Assembly (NCBI GenBank): GCA_024362935.1
Contig: JANCRA010000124.1
Location: 1,240,001-1,304,000 of the forward strand
From: Setophaga petechia
Taxonomy: Eukaryota; Chordata; Aves; Passeriformes; Parulidae
Reading direction: 5' to 3'
DNA: 64,000 bases
This document shows, piece after piece, positions 39,560 to 49,220 of this stretch (positions are counted from its first letter, which is position 1; each line of letters opens with the position of its first letter). The notes below the pieces were generated by a model. The model ran no database searches, was not told where the DNA came from, and saw only the letters and a program-made list of their open reading frames with translations. Made by a program: the position numbers and the translations under genes.

Positions 39560-40304
39560 TCACTTGTTGGTGTCACCCCCCATGCGCTTTGCTCAGCGGC
39601 CGACCCCCCCCCTGCATTGGGACGCCAAGCCCCTCAGGGCTGGAATTCGGGGTTGGGCGGGCTCAGAGCGCGCGGAGCCTGGGCCCGTGAGGAGCTGCTG
39701 CTGGCGCTCGCTGTGCTCAGCCCGCTGTGCCGAGCAGCCGCGGCCATGGAGACACAGGAGGGAGCTGTGGCCGAGGCCGGCAGGCGGCCGGGGCCGGCTC
39801 GCTGCTGCGAGGACGCCGGCAGCCTGTGCCCTGAGGCCGTGGTGGGCGGTTTGCGGGCAGGGCGTTTCCGAGCCGGCCGCAATGTGCTGCCTCCCGTTTC
39901 GGCCGGGCTGCGGCAGAGGCAGGCGGGAGCGCGGCGGGGCCGGCAGCGGCGGGCAGAGGCCGCAGAGAGCGGCCCGCTGCGGACCGGCAGGGAGCTGCCG
40001 GGCAGCCCTCGGCCGTGTCTGTGCGCACAGGGCAGGAGCCGCGGCAGGAGCCGGCCATAGAGGCAGCTCGCCGTGGCCTGGGCCGCAGCCGCAGCTCTCC
40101 CCTGCCGGCCATACCAGCAGCCGCTCGCCTCCGAGGCTCTGACGCTTCCCGAAGACGAGGGGCTCGGCCCCCAGCACGCCCTGGAGCCCCACAGCGAGAG
40201 TAGCCGCCGGCGCCGCAAAGGGCAGCGCAGAGGTTGCAGGTTGAGGAGGAGGACCTGAGGCTCGCTCTGGGCCGCGCTGGGGCAGCTCTGCCCTCTCGGC
40301 CTTC
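39560..40304. promoter_or_regulatory. CpG-rich block, possible CpG-island promoter
   Basis: The composition is strongly GC- and CpG-rich compared with both flanks, with several long overlapping frames on both strands, as expected of a CpG island. One plus frame has an ATG in a GCCGCGGCCATGG context at 39746 and runs to 40060, beginning METQEGAVAEAG. I do not recognise the product, and it could be a first exon or chance. ERV-D is inserted at the right edge (40305-40308), and similar but less GC-rich sequence resumes at 47855. Confidence 0.5.
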
Positions 40305-40308
40305 GCTT
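40305..40308. repeat. Target-site duplication GCTT, left copy (ERV-D)
   Basis: GCTT precedes the LTR and recurs at 47851-47854. Confidence 0.85.
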
Positions 40309-41051
40309 TGTTATGTTTGCCCAATTATCCCTTCATAAAAAAAACCAAACAATATTTGGGATAGCAGCAATTTTAATTAAATAGTTTAGAAAATACATAA
40401 ATAAGGGATAATTTGGTTCAAATAATAGCGCATAAGCAAAAGATAACCGCGGGGTACGGAGTGCAGGGTTCTGGGACCCTTGCCACCTCACGTACAAGCT
40501 TGCCAAGTAAAAGTTACCCCCTTATATGCCATGGGTTAATACCATCTCCTCCTATTTTCGGTTCGTCATATTTTTATCTCCGCCCTCATTATCACCTTTA
40601 CCGCGCACGCGCCACCACTCGGTTTGGTGGTCGCACAAGTCTTTTGGGGGTCGTCTGATGAAGATTTCATAGTCTTCCTCTGTGTCCTTTAATTCACCTT
40701 TGGGTTACACATGCGCACCAAGCCAGTACAATGTAAGCCAAAACTAACATATCACTATATCTTCATATCAAAGCAATAAATCCCTTATAATTAGCATTTT
40801 CTGGGACCCAACCAGGTTTTGCTTCCTTTCTACTCATTTTTAGCAACTGTATCTTCAGCTTCTTTCCTCCTGTCCTTGTGAACATCTGCCGGGGGGGGGG
40901 GGGTGGAGCCCCTCCTCTCCCTCTCTTCTTTGGCATTCTCACTTTTAACTATTTTTATTATTCCCAATTAATATAATAATTAATATAATTACTGTACCAA
41001 TATTGATTATTGTTTCAATTTTATCAGCACGAATCATACCTATTTATCACA
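40309..41051 (-). repeat. ERV-D 3' LTR
   Basis: In transcription sense it begins TGTGATAAATAGG at 41051. A TATA-like ATATAAG on the minus strand lies around 40517-40524. A G run of 13 is at 40891-40903 on the plus strand. Confidence 0.93.
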
Positions 41052-43312
41052 AATCCCCCATTTCTCTTCTTGATCATTATGATTCGTGCTTGATTAAAAA
41101 GCTATGCTCTGATATCCTTTATATTCTTCAGAATTTAGATTTTTTTCGTTGTCTCTTTTCAACTTCAAAATTTTCTAGCGTTTTTATTACTGCTTCTAGT
41201 CTTTCACACTCACTTTCAAATTTTGGTTAGCATTTTTTGGTCTATTTCAATCTTTTTAGGTCCTTGTTCTTTAACACGGGTTGATTTAGCTGTTAGTACC
41301 ATTATAAATTTTGGTTTTCTTCTTTCTGCTGATTCTGAATCTAGAGATTGTATTAATCTGCATCCCCTAAATCACTATGTGAATTAGCTTAATAAAACAT
41401 GGAATCATACAAGGCAAAAACAAAAGTCTCAGAATTAAACATAACAACATGAACCTTAAATTTTTCTACCAAACACTTCTAAAGAGGTTATCTCACCAAT
41501 CTGCTTTCAAGATTGAATTCCATTTCTGTACTGGCACATGAGCCACTCTTTTAATCTTCTCTAAGTTCTGTGATAGCTTCTTCATAATCATCAATTTCTA
41601 CACAGCACTCGGATTTATTAAATCTCTCACAAACTCCTTCTTCTTCTGCTCACAAATAGTCTAGGGCCATCTTGTTTTGGTACACAAATACCTGCATTTG
41701 TGCATATTGCTTGGCCAACATTTTTAAGGCACCGGAGGTGTGATTTGACACCCCCTCCACTACTGCTTGGAGCCTTATCAATTGATTCAACAGGTAAATT
41801 GGGGTCCTATATCTCCATGACCCATCTTGAGCCTATGTTGCTGGGTCATAATATGCTATAATTTGTTCTGCAGGCCATTCATTCTCCCCCCATATTTGGT
41901 TCCCTCCTGCTGTTGGAAAGTTGAAATTCAAATCTCTTTTATTCTGCTGCAGGGTTTCATACAGCGGAGTTCTTAGCACATTGCTCCTAGACCTTGGTAG
42001 AACAAAGAAGGAGGGTTGTATTACTTTCAAGGTACAGGTTTCTCCCCATTTTTGAGGTAACTCACTGTATGCTCGTTACTCACAAATCCAATATATCCCA
42101 TCCGGGGCTTTGCTTTTTTTTATCAGTTTTGTTTCCGGTTGTTCCCAATAAGGCCTCAGGCTATTGATGGATTGGTAGGGGTTAGCTCCAGGACTTCTGT
42201 ACCAGCATAAATTAATTTGTTCATCTCATTCACAATTTATTTCCAACAGGGGTTTCAGGTCGCTAAATTTTTGAACAATTATCCATATTGACCACCAGTG
42301 TGGATTTGCAAGAAGGATGCTCTACTACTTTATTAGATCTCTTTCTTCCTCGAGTTATACAAATAATTCTAATTACTTAATGGCTTAAAATTCATCCTTC
42401 AGGTCTCTCCAATGTTCCAGAAATTTGGGTGTGGTTCCATTTTAAAAATTGCTCTGGAGCTAAGCTTTCACCTTTCCATGGCCATCTTTCAGCCATTTTT
42501 AGACCTCCACAAATCTAACATTTGGATAATCCCAATTCTGTAGCAATCTCTTGCATCAATCCCACAAACAAATTCTTATTCGAGGCTGGCAGGTCCCAAT
42601 CTTTGCAGTGCTGTCTTAGCTGTTTATACAATTCAGCCAATTCCTTTGACTCTTTTCTCCTGTTCTTTCCTCTATTTCCTTTTGTTTCCTTTTCTTCTTT
42701 TAGTTTTTCTTCTAATTTTTCTTTTAATGCCCGGTTTCCCATGCCAATACTTGGATCTTTTCCATTTTCATCTTTTTCAAAACAAAAAGATCTTTCATAT
42801 TGAGGGCAAATATGATCGCCATGGGGATAAGGAGCTCGTCCATTATATCTCAGATTTTTCCCTACCCAATACATCTTTCCTTCTTTCACACAAATATCTA
42901 TAAAGTTGCTATGATTGTAGCAGGCAGAATTAACATACAGGCGTATCACAAACACAGATCCCATCTTGTCCTTAATCTACACAGGGTGATTGCAATAGTC
43001 ACAAATATTTAAATTGCTGGGACTTGGTTCCTGCTCATTTTGCCTTTTTTTTTTTTTTATTTCTGAAACTCTGTCCAGTGTGGCTTTCTGACTTTGGCCA
43101 ACCGCCCAGGGTACCAGAATGATCACAGTGAAAATGATCCTCAGGAGACCAACCTTTCTACCTTCCTCAAGGCCCCTTGGGTTGCAACCAAGGGCCGAGA
43201 TGCCAGTCTTCTTGGTAGCAAAGGTAATATCTCGGGATCTAGTCACTGGTGCTTTTTGTTTTCTTGGTACCCATAGCCCCACAGAGTTTGCTCGTCCTCT
43301 TTTAAATGCCAT
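41052..43312 (-). pseudogene. env: ERV-D env remnant
   Basis: On the minus strand, an N-terminal piece (43312-42977) contains a hydrophobic leader (LLRIIFTVIILVPWAVGQ). A second frame (42964-42515) has scattered Cys and N-rich segments of a surface subunit and a Lys/Glu-rich stretch. The transmembrane part is recognisable near 41640-41580 as GVC followed by seven residues and CC. A stop codon lies eight residues before that first Cys, and there are many stops between 42500 and 41700. No functional Env is possible. The Cys spacing is one longer than the usual CX6CC. Confidence 0.65.
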
Positions 43313-43389
43313 TTCCCAGTTCTGGCTGGTTAAAAGGGATAATTCAAATGAAAAGAACAGGGAAAAGGTTAGGCCGGAACACTATAAAA

Positions 43390-43944
43390 CTATATTTTCC
43401 AAAGTTTCAGGGATGTGCCAACCACAATAAGATTTAACCAATTATCTTCTGCTTCAAGGGTGGGGAGTTCATTAAGTCTCCGCCCCCAACAGGCACACTC
43501 GTGGTGCCAATGTGCCCCTGGAATGCGCCTATGATGTGGTGTATAAACTTCTTCTCCACAACAACTATCGGTTATGAGACACTGGTCTATAATCTTATAG
43601 ACTGCTCGTTCTCTTATTTGTGCGATAGCCAATAAAACAAAAACCAATTGATCTAAATTCTCTATTAATCCAATGGCTGCTGGAAGGGTCCCGTCTCCCA
43701 ATCTCAAAGGTATTCTAAAAAAATCACTAGCAATGCATTCTATAGTTAGCTGGCTAAGTATATAATCATAGCAAAACAAGCAAATCAATTGTCTCTCCTT
43801 CTCTTCCCTCTTAGTTACTCTCCACCATGAGTTAAAGCAAAGTGTGCAAACAATACATATCCATGGATGACACTTTAAACCATGTCCACTGTACTCCCAA
43901 TGTTTTACTTGTCTCTGCACTCTTTTAACAACAGTTGTTATCAA
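43390..43944 (-). CDS. Unassigned open frame between IN remnant and env in ERV-D
   Basis: 184 codons on the minus strand, Cys/His/Trp-rich (for example CTLCFNSWWRV, AHWHHECACWGRR), lying between the integrase remnant and env. I recognise no family. Its length is notable in an otherwise stop-ridden interior. It might be a former accessory or env-leader frame, or chance. No start context or splice signal decides this. Confidence 0.35.
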   Translation of the reverse strand: MITTVVKRVQRQVKHWEYSGHGLKCHPWICIVCTLCFNSWWRVTKREEKERQLICLFCYDYILSQLTIECIASDFFRIPLRLGDGTLPAAIGLIENLDQLVFVLLAIAQIRERAVYKIIDQCLITDSCCGEEVYTPHHRRIPGAHWHHECACWGRRLNELPTLEAEDNWLNLIVVGTSLKLWKI

Positions 43945-44099
43945 TCTCAGTTTCTGAAATTGCAGTTCTGTAATTAATTCTAATAATGTTGCTGGTGGGT
44001 GACCCTGGAGGAGATCTTCGATCCTTTTAGGCCGTTCCCACTGATTCAGAGTCTTTTATTCTTTTTCCACCGGCGTTCTTCTGCCTCTGAACTCATGTG

Positions 44100-44604
44100 A
44101 ATTGCAGTCAGCAGCCACTCCAGGATGCCTAATTCCTTCTTAATAAATCAGGGTTAATAAAGATCAACTTAAATCTCACCATATTATCACATTCTTGGAA
44201 ATGTATGTTTCAACAATATTTTAGCCACCGTTTGAGCTGTAGCCTGAGCTGCTGGAAATGCTTCAACTCACTGAGTCAATTGATCTATTATAACTAAAAA
44301 AATATTTCCACCGACCCACTTTAGGCAATTTTGTAAAATCAACTTGGATCTTTTCAAATAGCCTGTAGGCTGTTTTTCATCCTCCAGAGGGAGGGGTCTT
44401 TAACATTTTCTTAGTTACCTTTTGACAGGTGTGACACTCCCTGGGTAATTTGTTTTCCAATTTCAAATATCCTTATACACACATAAAATTTTAAAAAGTG
44501 ATCACAAAGGACTCTTGTTCCTCAGTGTGTCCGTCTATGCAAGTTATCTAAGATCTAATCTGCCACCGGTTTTGGCATCATGATCCCGCTGTCAGGAAGA
44601 AAAT
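44100..44604 (-). pseudogene. pol: ERV-D integrase remnant
   Basis: Minus-strand reading gives a LPRECHTCQKVTKK zinc-finger end near 44440 and a FEKIQVDFTKLPKV catalytic strand near 44350. A VIIDQLT ... WVEAFPA-like strand follows near 44280, with stops in between, and the rest of the catalytic core is missing. The domain is truncated and dead. Confidence 0.65.
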
Positions 44605-45066
44605 CTACTTTCCCTCCTTAAATGTTGCTCCTAATTTCTTTATAGTTGCCAATTTTGCTAGCAGAAAGGAAAGTGTCTCCTGCAAAATTTCTGTTTCTTG
44701 TAAGGTCATGATTTTAATATCTCTTTTTCTTAAGGTCGCTCTTTTTGCTTCATCGTCGGCCAAATTATTCCCTCTGACCTCAATATCTCTTCCTCTCTGG
44801 TTTTCCTTTACATGAACTACTACTATTTTCTTTGAGCCTTTTAAAGCTTCAAGTATCTGAATTATCAATCTCTCATATACTAACACTTTCCCTTGAGTAT
44901 TTATAAGTCTCCTTTCTTTCCAAATTTTTCTAAAAGTATTTACTACACTAAAAGCATATTTGGAGTCCATATAAATAGTCCCTTCTCGCCTTTTTAGTAT
45001 TAATAATGCACAAAGTAATGCATAAAGTTCACAGGCTTGTGCTAACCAAGAGGGACTAAGGGGACT
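44605..45066 (-). pseudogene. pol: ERV-D RNase H remnant
   Basis: A minus-strand open frame (44970-44605, 121 codons) has YMDSKYAFSVVNTF near its start, a VVHVKENQ segment and GNNLADDEAKRA, the last RNase H blocks of a class I element. Upstream (to about 45066) a LAQACELYALL block precedes it. It follows the protease region directly; the reverse transcriptase polymerase domain, normally over a kilobase, is absent. Confidence 0.75.
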
Positions 45067-45074
45067 AGACTCTT

Positions 45075-46128
45075 TTACCTCAGGATTTTTCCCACTTCAT
45101 CTGAATGCCAACCTGTATCATTAATTTCCAGATTGTCTTCTTCAGTTAAAGAATAAATTTTAAGTTTTCCTTCACAGGGTTTTATCTGTAAATTTAAAAT
45201 TATTATTAGATCTCTGCCTAACAAATTATTCTCGGCCTCTGGTATCAACAATAAATCATTTACTCCAAATTTGTCATCTATTTCAATTTGCACTTCTTTA
45301 ATTATAGGAACAGAGAAAGCCTCTCCCGTAATTTTGATTACTGAAACTCGCTCACGACTTATCTCACATCCCTGGGGTAATTTTTTTAACAGTAGACCAA
45401 GAAACTCCTGTATCTACTAAAAATATAACTTCTTCACTCTGAGGACCTATTTTTAGTTTTATCAAGGGCTCTTCTGGTTGTATTTCGGTCCTCTTCATTA
45501 AACAAAACTCCTGACCTCTCTGATTCTTGTGAGAGGTTTTCTCATCTTGCTGTTTCTTTCTGCAATTTTTTTGCAGATGCCCCTTTTTATGACAATAAAA
45601 ACAGGTAGGTCCTGCACCCTTTAAGGTAGGGCAAGAATTTTTTAAGTGCCCTTTCTTGTGGCAGGAAAAACACACAGGTCTTGTATTCTTAAAAACAGAT
45701 CTTGACCTCTGCTGTTTGTTTTTCCCTGCAAATTTTTCTGTATTCAAAGCTGCCTGCATTTCTTGAACTGCCGCCACCAAAATTCTGGCATCTGTTTTCA
45801 GCTTTTTCTTATTTCTCTTTACAAACACCCTTTGTGCTTCTCTCAGTAACTCTTGAAGTCCCCTGTCCTGCCAGTCTTCTAATTTTTCCAGCTTCTTCCT
45901 GATGTCACCCCAAGATCTCACCACAAACTGAGTTTTTAACAGAACCTGCCCTACTGCAGTATCAGTATCTATACCTGAATATAATTGCAAATCTCTTTTT
46001 AATCTTTCTAACCATTCTGCTGGGGACTCACATTTTTTCTGATGTTCACTTAAAGCTTTCTCTATATTATGTCTCTTAGGCCCTGTCTTCTGAATTCCTT
46101 GATTTTTTTTTCTCTTCGGGATTCCCAT
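45075..46128 (-). pseudogene. gag-pro: ERV-D gag C-terminus, nucleocapsid and protease
   Basis: The frame 46128-45364 (254 codons) begins in the capsid C-terminal domain (SPAEWLERLKRDLQLYSG, QFVVRSWGDIRKKLEKLEDW), as in class I Gag. It then has two CCHC knuckles, CFSCHKKGHLKNSC and CFYCHKKGHLQKNC, and runs without a stop into the protease active site FLVDTGVSWSTV. A stop follows at 45364. The rest of the protease (LLGRDLI near 45210) is in the frame 45293-45075. Class I viruses normally have a stop between gag and pro; here there is none. Confidence 0.8.
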
Positions 46129-46286
46129 TCATCCAAAAACTGTATCATCATCCCCAGCGGGCTGTCCTGAGGATTGCTCCCTTCCTGAGAACCCCCCTCA
46201 CGGTTCCCAGATACTCGAAACTCCTGCGGATTGTTCACACAATCTGCAGCCCCTGGGTCAAGGAACTTACTTTTTCTCTGACCCAT
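46062..46286 (-). pseudogene. gag: ERV-D gag N-terminal stub
   Basis: Starts MGQRKSKFLDPG at 46286, a Met-Gly start fit for myristoylation, and runs 75 codons to a stop at 46062. It overlaps the next gag frame, with loss of most of the matrix, p12-like and capsid N-terminal regions between them. The joint indicates an internal deletion plus a frameshift. Confidence 0.65.
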
Positions 46287-47085
46287 TTCTGGCGGCAACA
46301 AACCAAGAAATCCTCGGTACCAGGAAAATCTTAGTTCCCACACTCACCTCGTGGTTCAACTTCCTCGCTTACTACTCTGTCACACTGCCTTTTCAATCTA
46401 CCTGTTCCACTCCTATCTCTCCCTCTGCAATCTACTTGTTCCACTCCTATCTCTCCCTCTTTCTTGATCTATTAGCCTCGTCCTCTCACCATCTAATCAC
46501 ATACTAAATTGCCTGCTACCAACTCCTCCAAGGAAATTGAACCTATTCAATCACTCCTTCTCAGTCTCCCTGCTCCCTCCTGCCCAAGGACCTTCCCACA
46601 GGTGCCTGGACCAGGGACCTTCTCCTTCCCCCTGGGTCAAACCCTCCCAGGGTCCCCACTCATTCACTTTTCTCTCGCTTCCCTCCTTTCCCGGCCGGTC
46701 TCCTCGCGGAGATCTCGGAACCGCGGTACCGGGAGGTCCCACTCGCTTCGGGGGTCCGGGACTGCCCAGCCCCCGTCTCAGATCCTCCACACACACTCAC
46801 ACATGCATACAGCCGCCCCCCGACCCAAAACCCCGTGATACTCACAGCCTCCTTTTCTCACGAGGGTCTTCGTGCACAAAGAAGTTTTCCATGGGTACTC
46901 TCTCCTATAAGCCGGCACTCTGATGGGAGCCTCTCTTGCGCGCTTTTAATAACTAATTTGCTTATGCGTTATTGTAATAAAGACTCTCTTTTCCCAAGGG
47001 AGAGTGGTCTAGCCCTGGGACCACTTAAAAGTCTGGTGGGGAGCTCCTTCCCAGGAACTATCCACCCTCCACGGGGTCAAGAGGG
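46287..47085 (-). other. ERV-D 5' leader
   Basis: Leader of about 800 bases between primer site and gag stub. C-rich on the plus strand. Open frames within it (for example 46537-46923 plus) look like chance. Confidence 0.55.
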
Positions 47086-47103
47086 TCCCGGGTTTCGGCA
47101 CCA
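47086..47103 (-). promoter_or_regulatory. ERV-D primer binding site, tRNA-Phe
   Basis: On the plus strand the text TCCCGGGTTTCGGCACCA equals the 3' end of vertebrate tRNA-Phe including CCA, so the minus strand is the complementary primer site. It lies three bases from the LTR. Confidence 0.9.
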
Positions 47104-47106
47104 AAT

Positions 47107-47850
47107 TGTTATGTTTGCCCAATTATCCCTTCATAAAAAAACCCAAACAATATTTGGGATAGCAGCAATTTTAATTAAATAGTTTAGAAAATACATAAAT
47201 AAGGGATAATTTGGTTCAAATAATAGCGCATAAGCAAAAGATAACCGCGGGGTACAGAGTGCAGGGTTCTGGGACCCTTGCAACCTCACGTACAAGCTTG
47301 CCAAGTAAAAGTTACCCCCTTATATGCCATGGGTTAATACCATCTCCTCCTATTCTCGGTTCGTCATATTTTTATCTCCGCCCTCATTATCACCTTTACC
47401 GCGCACGCGCCACCACTCGGTTTGGTGGTCGCACAAGTCTTTTGGGGGTCGTCTGATGAAGATTTCATAGTCTTCCTCTGTGTCCTTTAATTCACCTTTG
47501 GGTTACACATGCGCACCAAGCCAGTACAATGTAAGCCAAAACTAACATATCACTATATCTTCATATCAAAGCAATAAATCCCTTATAATTAGCATTTTCT
47601 GGGACCCAACCAGGTTTTGCTTCCTTTCTACTCATTTTTAGCAACTGTATCTTCAGCTTCTTTCCTCCTGTCCTTGTGAACATCTGCCGGGGGGGGGGGG
47701 GGTGGAGCCCCTCCTCTCCCTCTCTTCTTTGGCATTCTCACTTTTAACTATTTTTATTATTCCCAATTAATATAATAATTAATATAATTACTGTACCAAT
47801 ATTGATTATTGTTTCAATTTTATCAGCACGAATCATACCTATTTATCACA
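47107..47850 (-). repeat. ERV-D 5' LTR
   Basis: Nearly identical to 40309-41051. In transcription sense it begins TGTGATAAATAGG at 47850 and ends CATAACA at 47107. Confidence 0.93.
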
Positions 47851-47854
47851 GCTT
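47851..47854. repeat. Target-site duplication GCTT, right copy (ERV-D)
   Basis: Matches 40305-40308. Confidence 0.85.
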
Positions 47855-47957
47855 TGAGCCCTTTGCTTCTTTTCCCTGAGCCCTGATCCCCGTCCTCGGC
47901 CAAGGGCCCCCGCAGCCCTTTCCAGGGCTGCAGAAAAAGCTTTCTCCGTGACAGATT

Positions 47958-48140
47958 GACAGAATCACTGCCTTGGAAGACAAACACACCTTCAAGATGA
48001 TTTATTCCAACTCAGGCCCTAACACCTCAACTAAAGCATGGCACCAAGTGCCACATCCAGTTGTCTTTCACAGGCTTGCAGGGATGGTGAGTCCACAAGC
48101 TCCCTGGAGGGGTTTGTCCTTGGAAGAACCAAGATAACAC
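47958..48140 (-). mobile_element. CR1 LINE 3' fragment
   Basis: AGAATCAC... followed by AACACCTCAACTAAAGCATGGCACCAAGTGCC and GCCACATCCAGTTGTCTT resembles the antisense of CR1 3' ends. It is old and truncated. Confidence 0.65.
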
Positions 48141-48704
48141 TGGGGCTTTCTACCCTCTGGTGCTTGGAGCGCTGGAAGTTTTTCTGCTTTGGCAAAGGCC
48201 ATGGAAAAAAGGACTGGGAAAAGTAGTCACAAATAGAGTAGTCTACAGAACTCTAAATAGATGTGCAAAGAATACAGAAAAGATAGAAAAGAAAAAAAAA
48301 GCAAAAGCCAAATGGCAGCAGCAAAGTCTTGGGCATGACCACATGCAGAGGGTCTTCTCAGCCCTATTTCGTTGTATTTCTGGGAACCAGAGGAATCCTG
48401 CTTGAGCCTCTGGGGAGATGGGTTTGGGAGGTAAAAGTTCATGTCTTTTTTCTCCTTGGGGCAGCTCCTGTTCCTAAATCAGCTGAGCCTCTCTCCAGCC
48501 TTATGCCTGTTCAGATTGTTGCAGCAAAACAACTGATGGCCGACAGAAGACACCGACACAGACTGTCGGTGCAGAGATGTGACTTTTTCCAGTCACACCA
48601 GCTGTGAGGGGGAGTCAGAAGAAAAACTCCAGAAAGCACAATTCCATTGGAAGATTGCCTTCCTTTTCATTCTGCAGAGAAGATCTAGATCCACTTGTGG
48701 ATTG

Positions 48705-49220
48705 TCAATTGTTTGTTAAGGAAGGGAAGTTGTCCTCCGTGATTTTTTTCATGTGGTTTGGAAGTGGATAAGGCTTTCCTTCATTCATAAACTCCAGATC
48801 AAAGTGCCTTTGGAAGATGGCCCACGTGGCAGTTTTTGCCCAGTCATGGTACTGGTGGATATAAGAAAGCAAGGGCAATGATATTTGCAGCCAAAACCCA
48901 GTAAATCTTGGCTCAGCCAAAACATCCTTGGGAGACAGAGGCCTCCAGCTGTTCCTAGAAATCAGCAGAGTTCCAACCAAATGGTTGTGTAGCACTAAGT
49001 GCAGTGTCTTGCTCAGCTGAAGAAGCAAAAAGATCAGCAAGGAGTTCCCAAAGGCCCATCCCATCATTTTGATTTTGCTCATCTCGTGTAAATTTGCAAT
49101 TAAATGTGTGTTTGCAGTTGAGCTAATGAGAGAAAAAAAAAAGTGAAAAGAGGCTTTATGGCAGGGCCATGAAATTCCACAAGAGGAATCAGTGGTGTGC
49201 ATTTCACAGACCTCTCTCAA
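48705..49220 (-). CDS. Unassigned open frame, 171 codons
   Basis: A minus-strand frame with two hydrophobic stretches (for example FGNSLLIFLLLQL) and a Trp/His-rich C-terminal half. I do not recognise it. It has no visible promoter, and it could be the remnant of a retrocopy or chance in an AT-moderate region. Confidence 0.25.
   Translation of the reverse strand: MREVCEMHTTDSSCGISWPCHKASFHFFFSLISSTANTHLIANLHEMSKIKMMGWAFGNSLLIFLLLQLSKTLHLVLHNHLVGTLLISRNSWRPLSPKDVLAEPRFTGFWLQISLPLLSYIHQYHDWAKTATWAIFQRHFDLEFMNEGKPYPLPNHMKKITEDNFPSLTNN

Larger units (their letters stand above)
40309..47850 (-). mobile_element. ERV-D: class I provirus, internally deleted
   Basis: A 7542-base minus-strand provirus with LTRs of 743 and 744 bases, a four-base target duplication and a tRNA-Phe primer site. 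These, and the Gag and protease, place it among class I (gammaretrovirus-like) ERVs. LTRs differ by about four substitutions and one base in a G run (about 0.5%), the youngest in the window. The interior lacks the N-terminal half of capsid and the whole reverse transcriptase domain, and env is broken by many stops. It therefore probably moved with proteins supplied by another copy. Confidence 0.93.

Noticed and set aside
42515..42803. Ser/Phe-rich plus-strand frames over ERV-D env
   Set aside because: Reverse complement of Lys/Glu-rich env coding on the minus strand.
47086..47103. tRNA-Phe-like sequence
   Set aside because: Only the 3' 18 bases of the tRNA match, next to an LTR; it is a primer binding site, not a tRNA gene.
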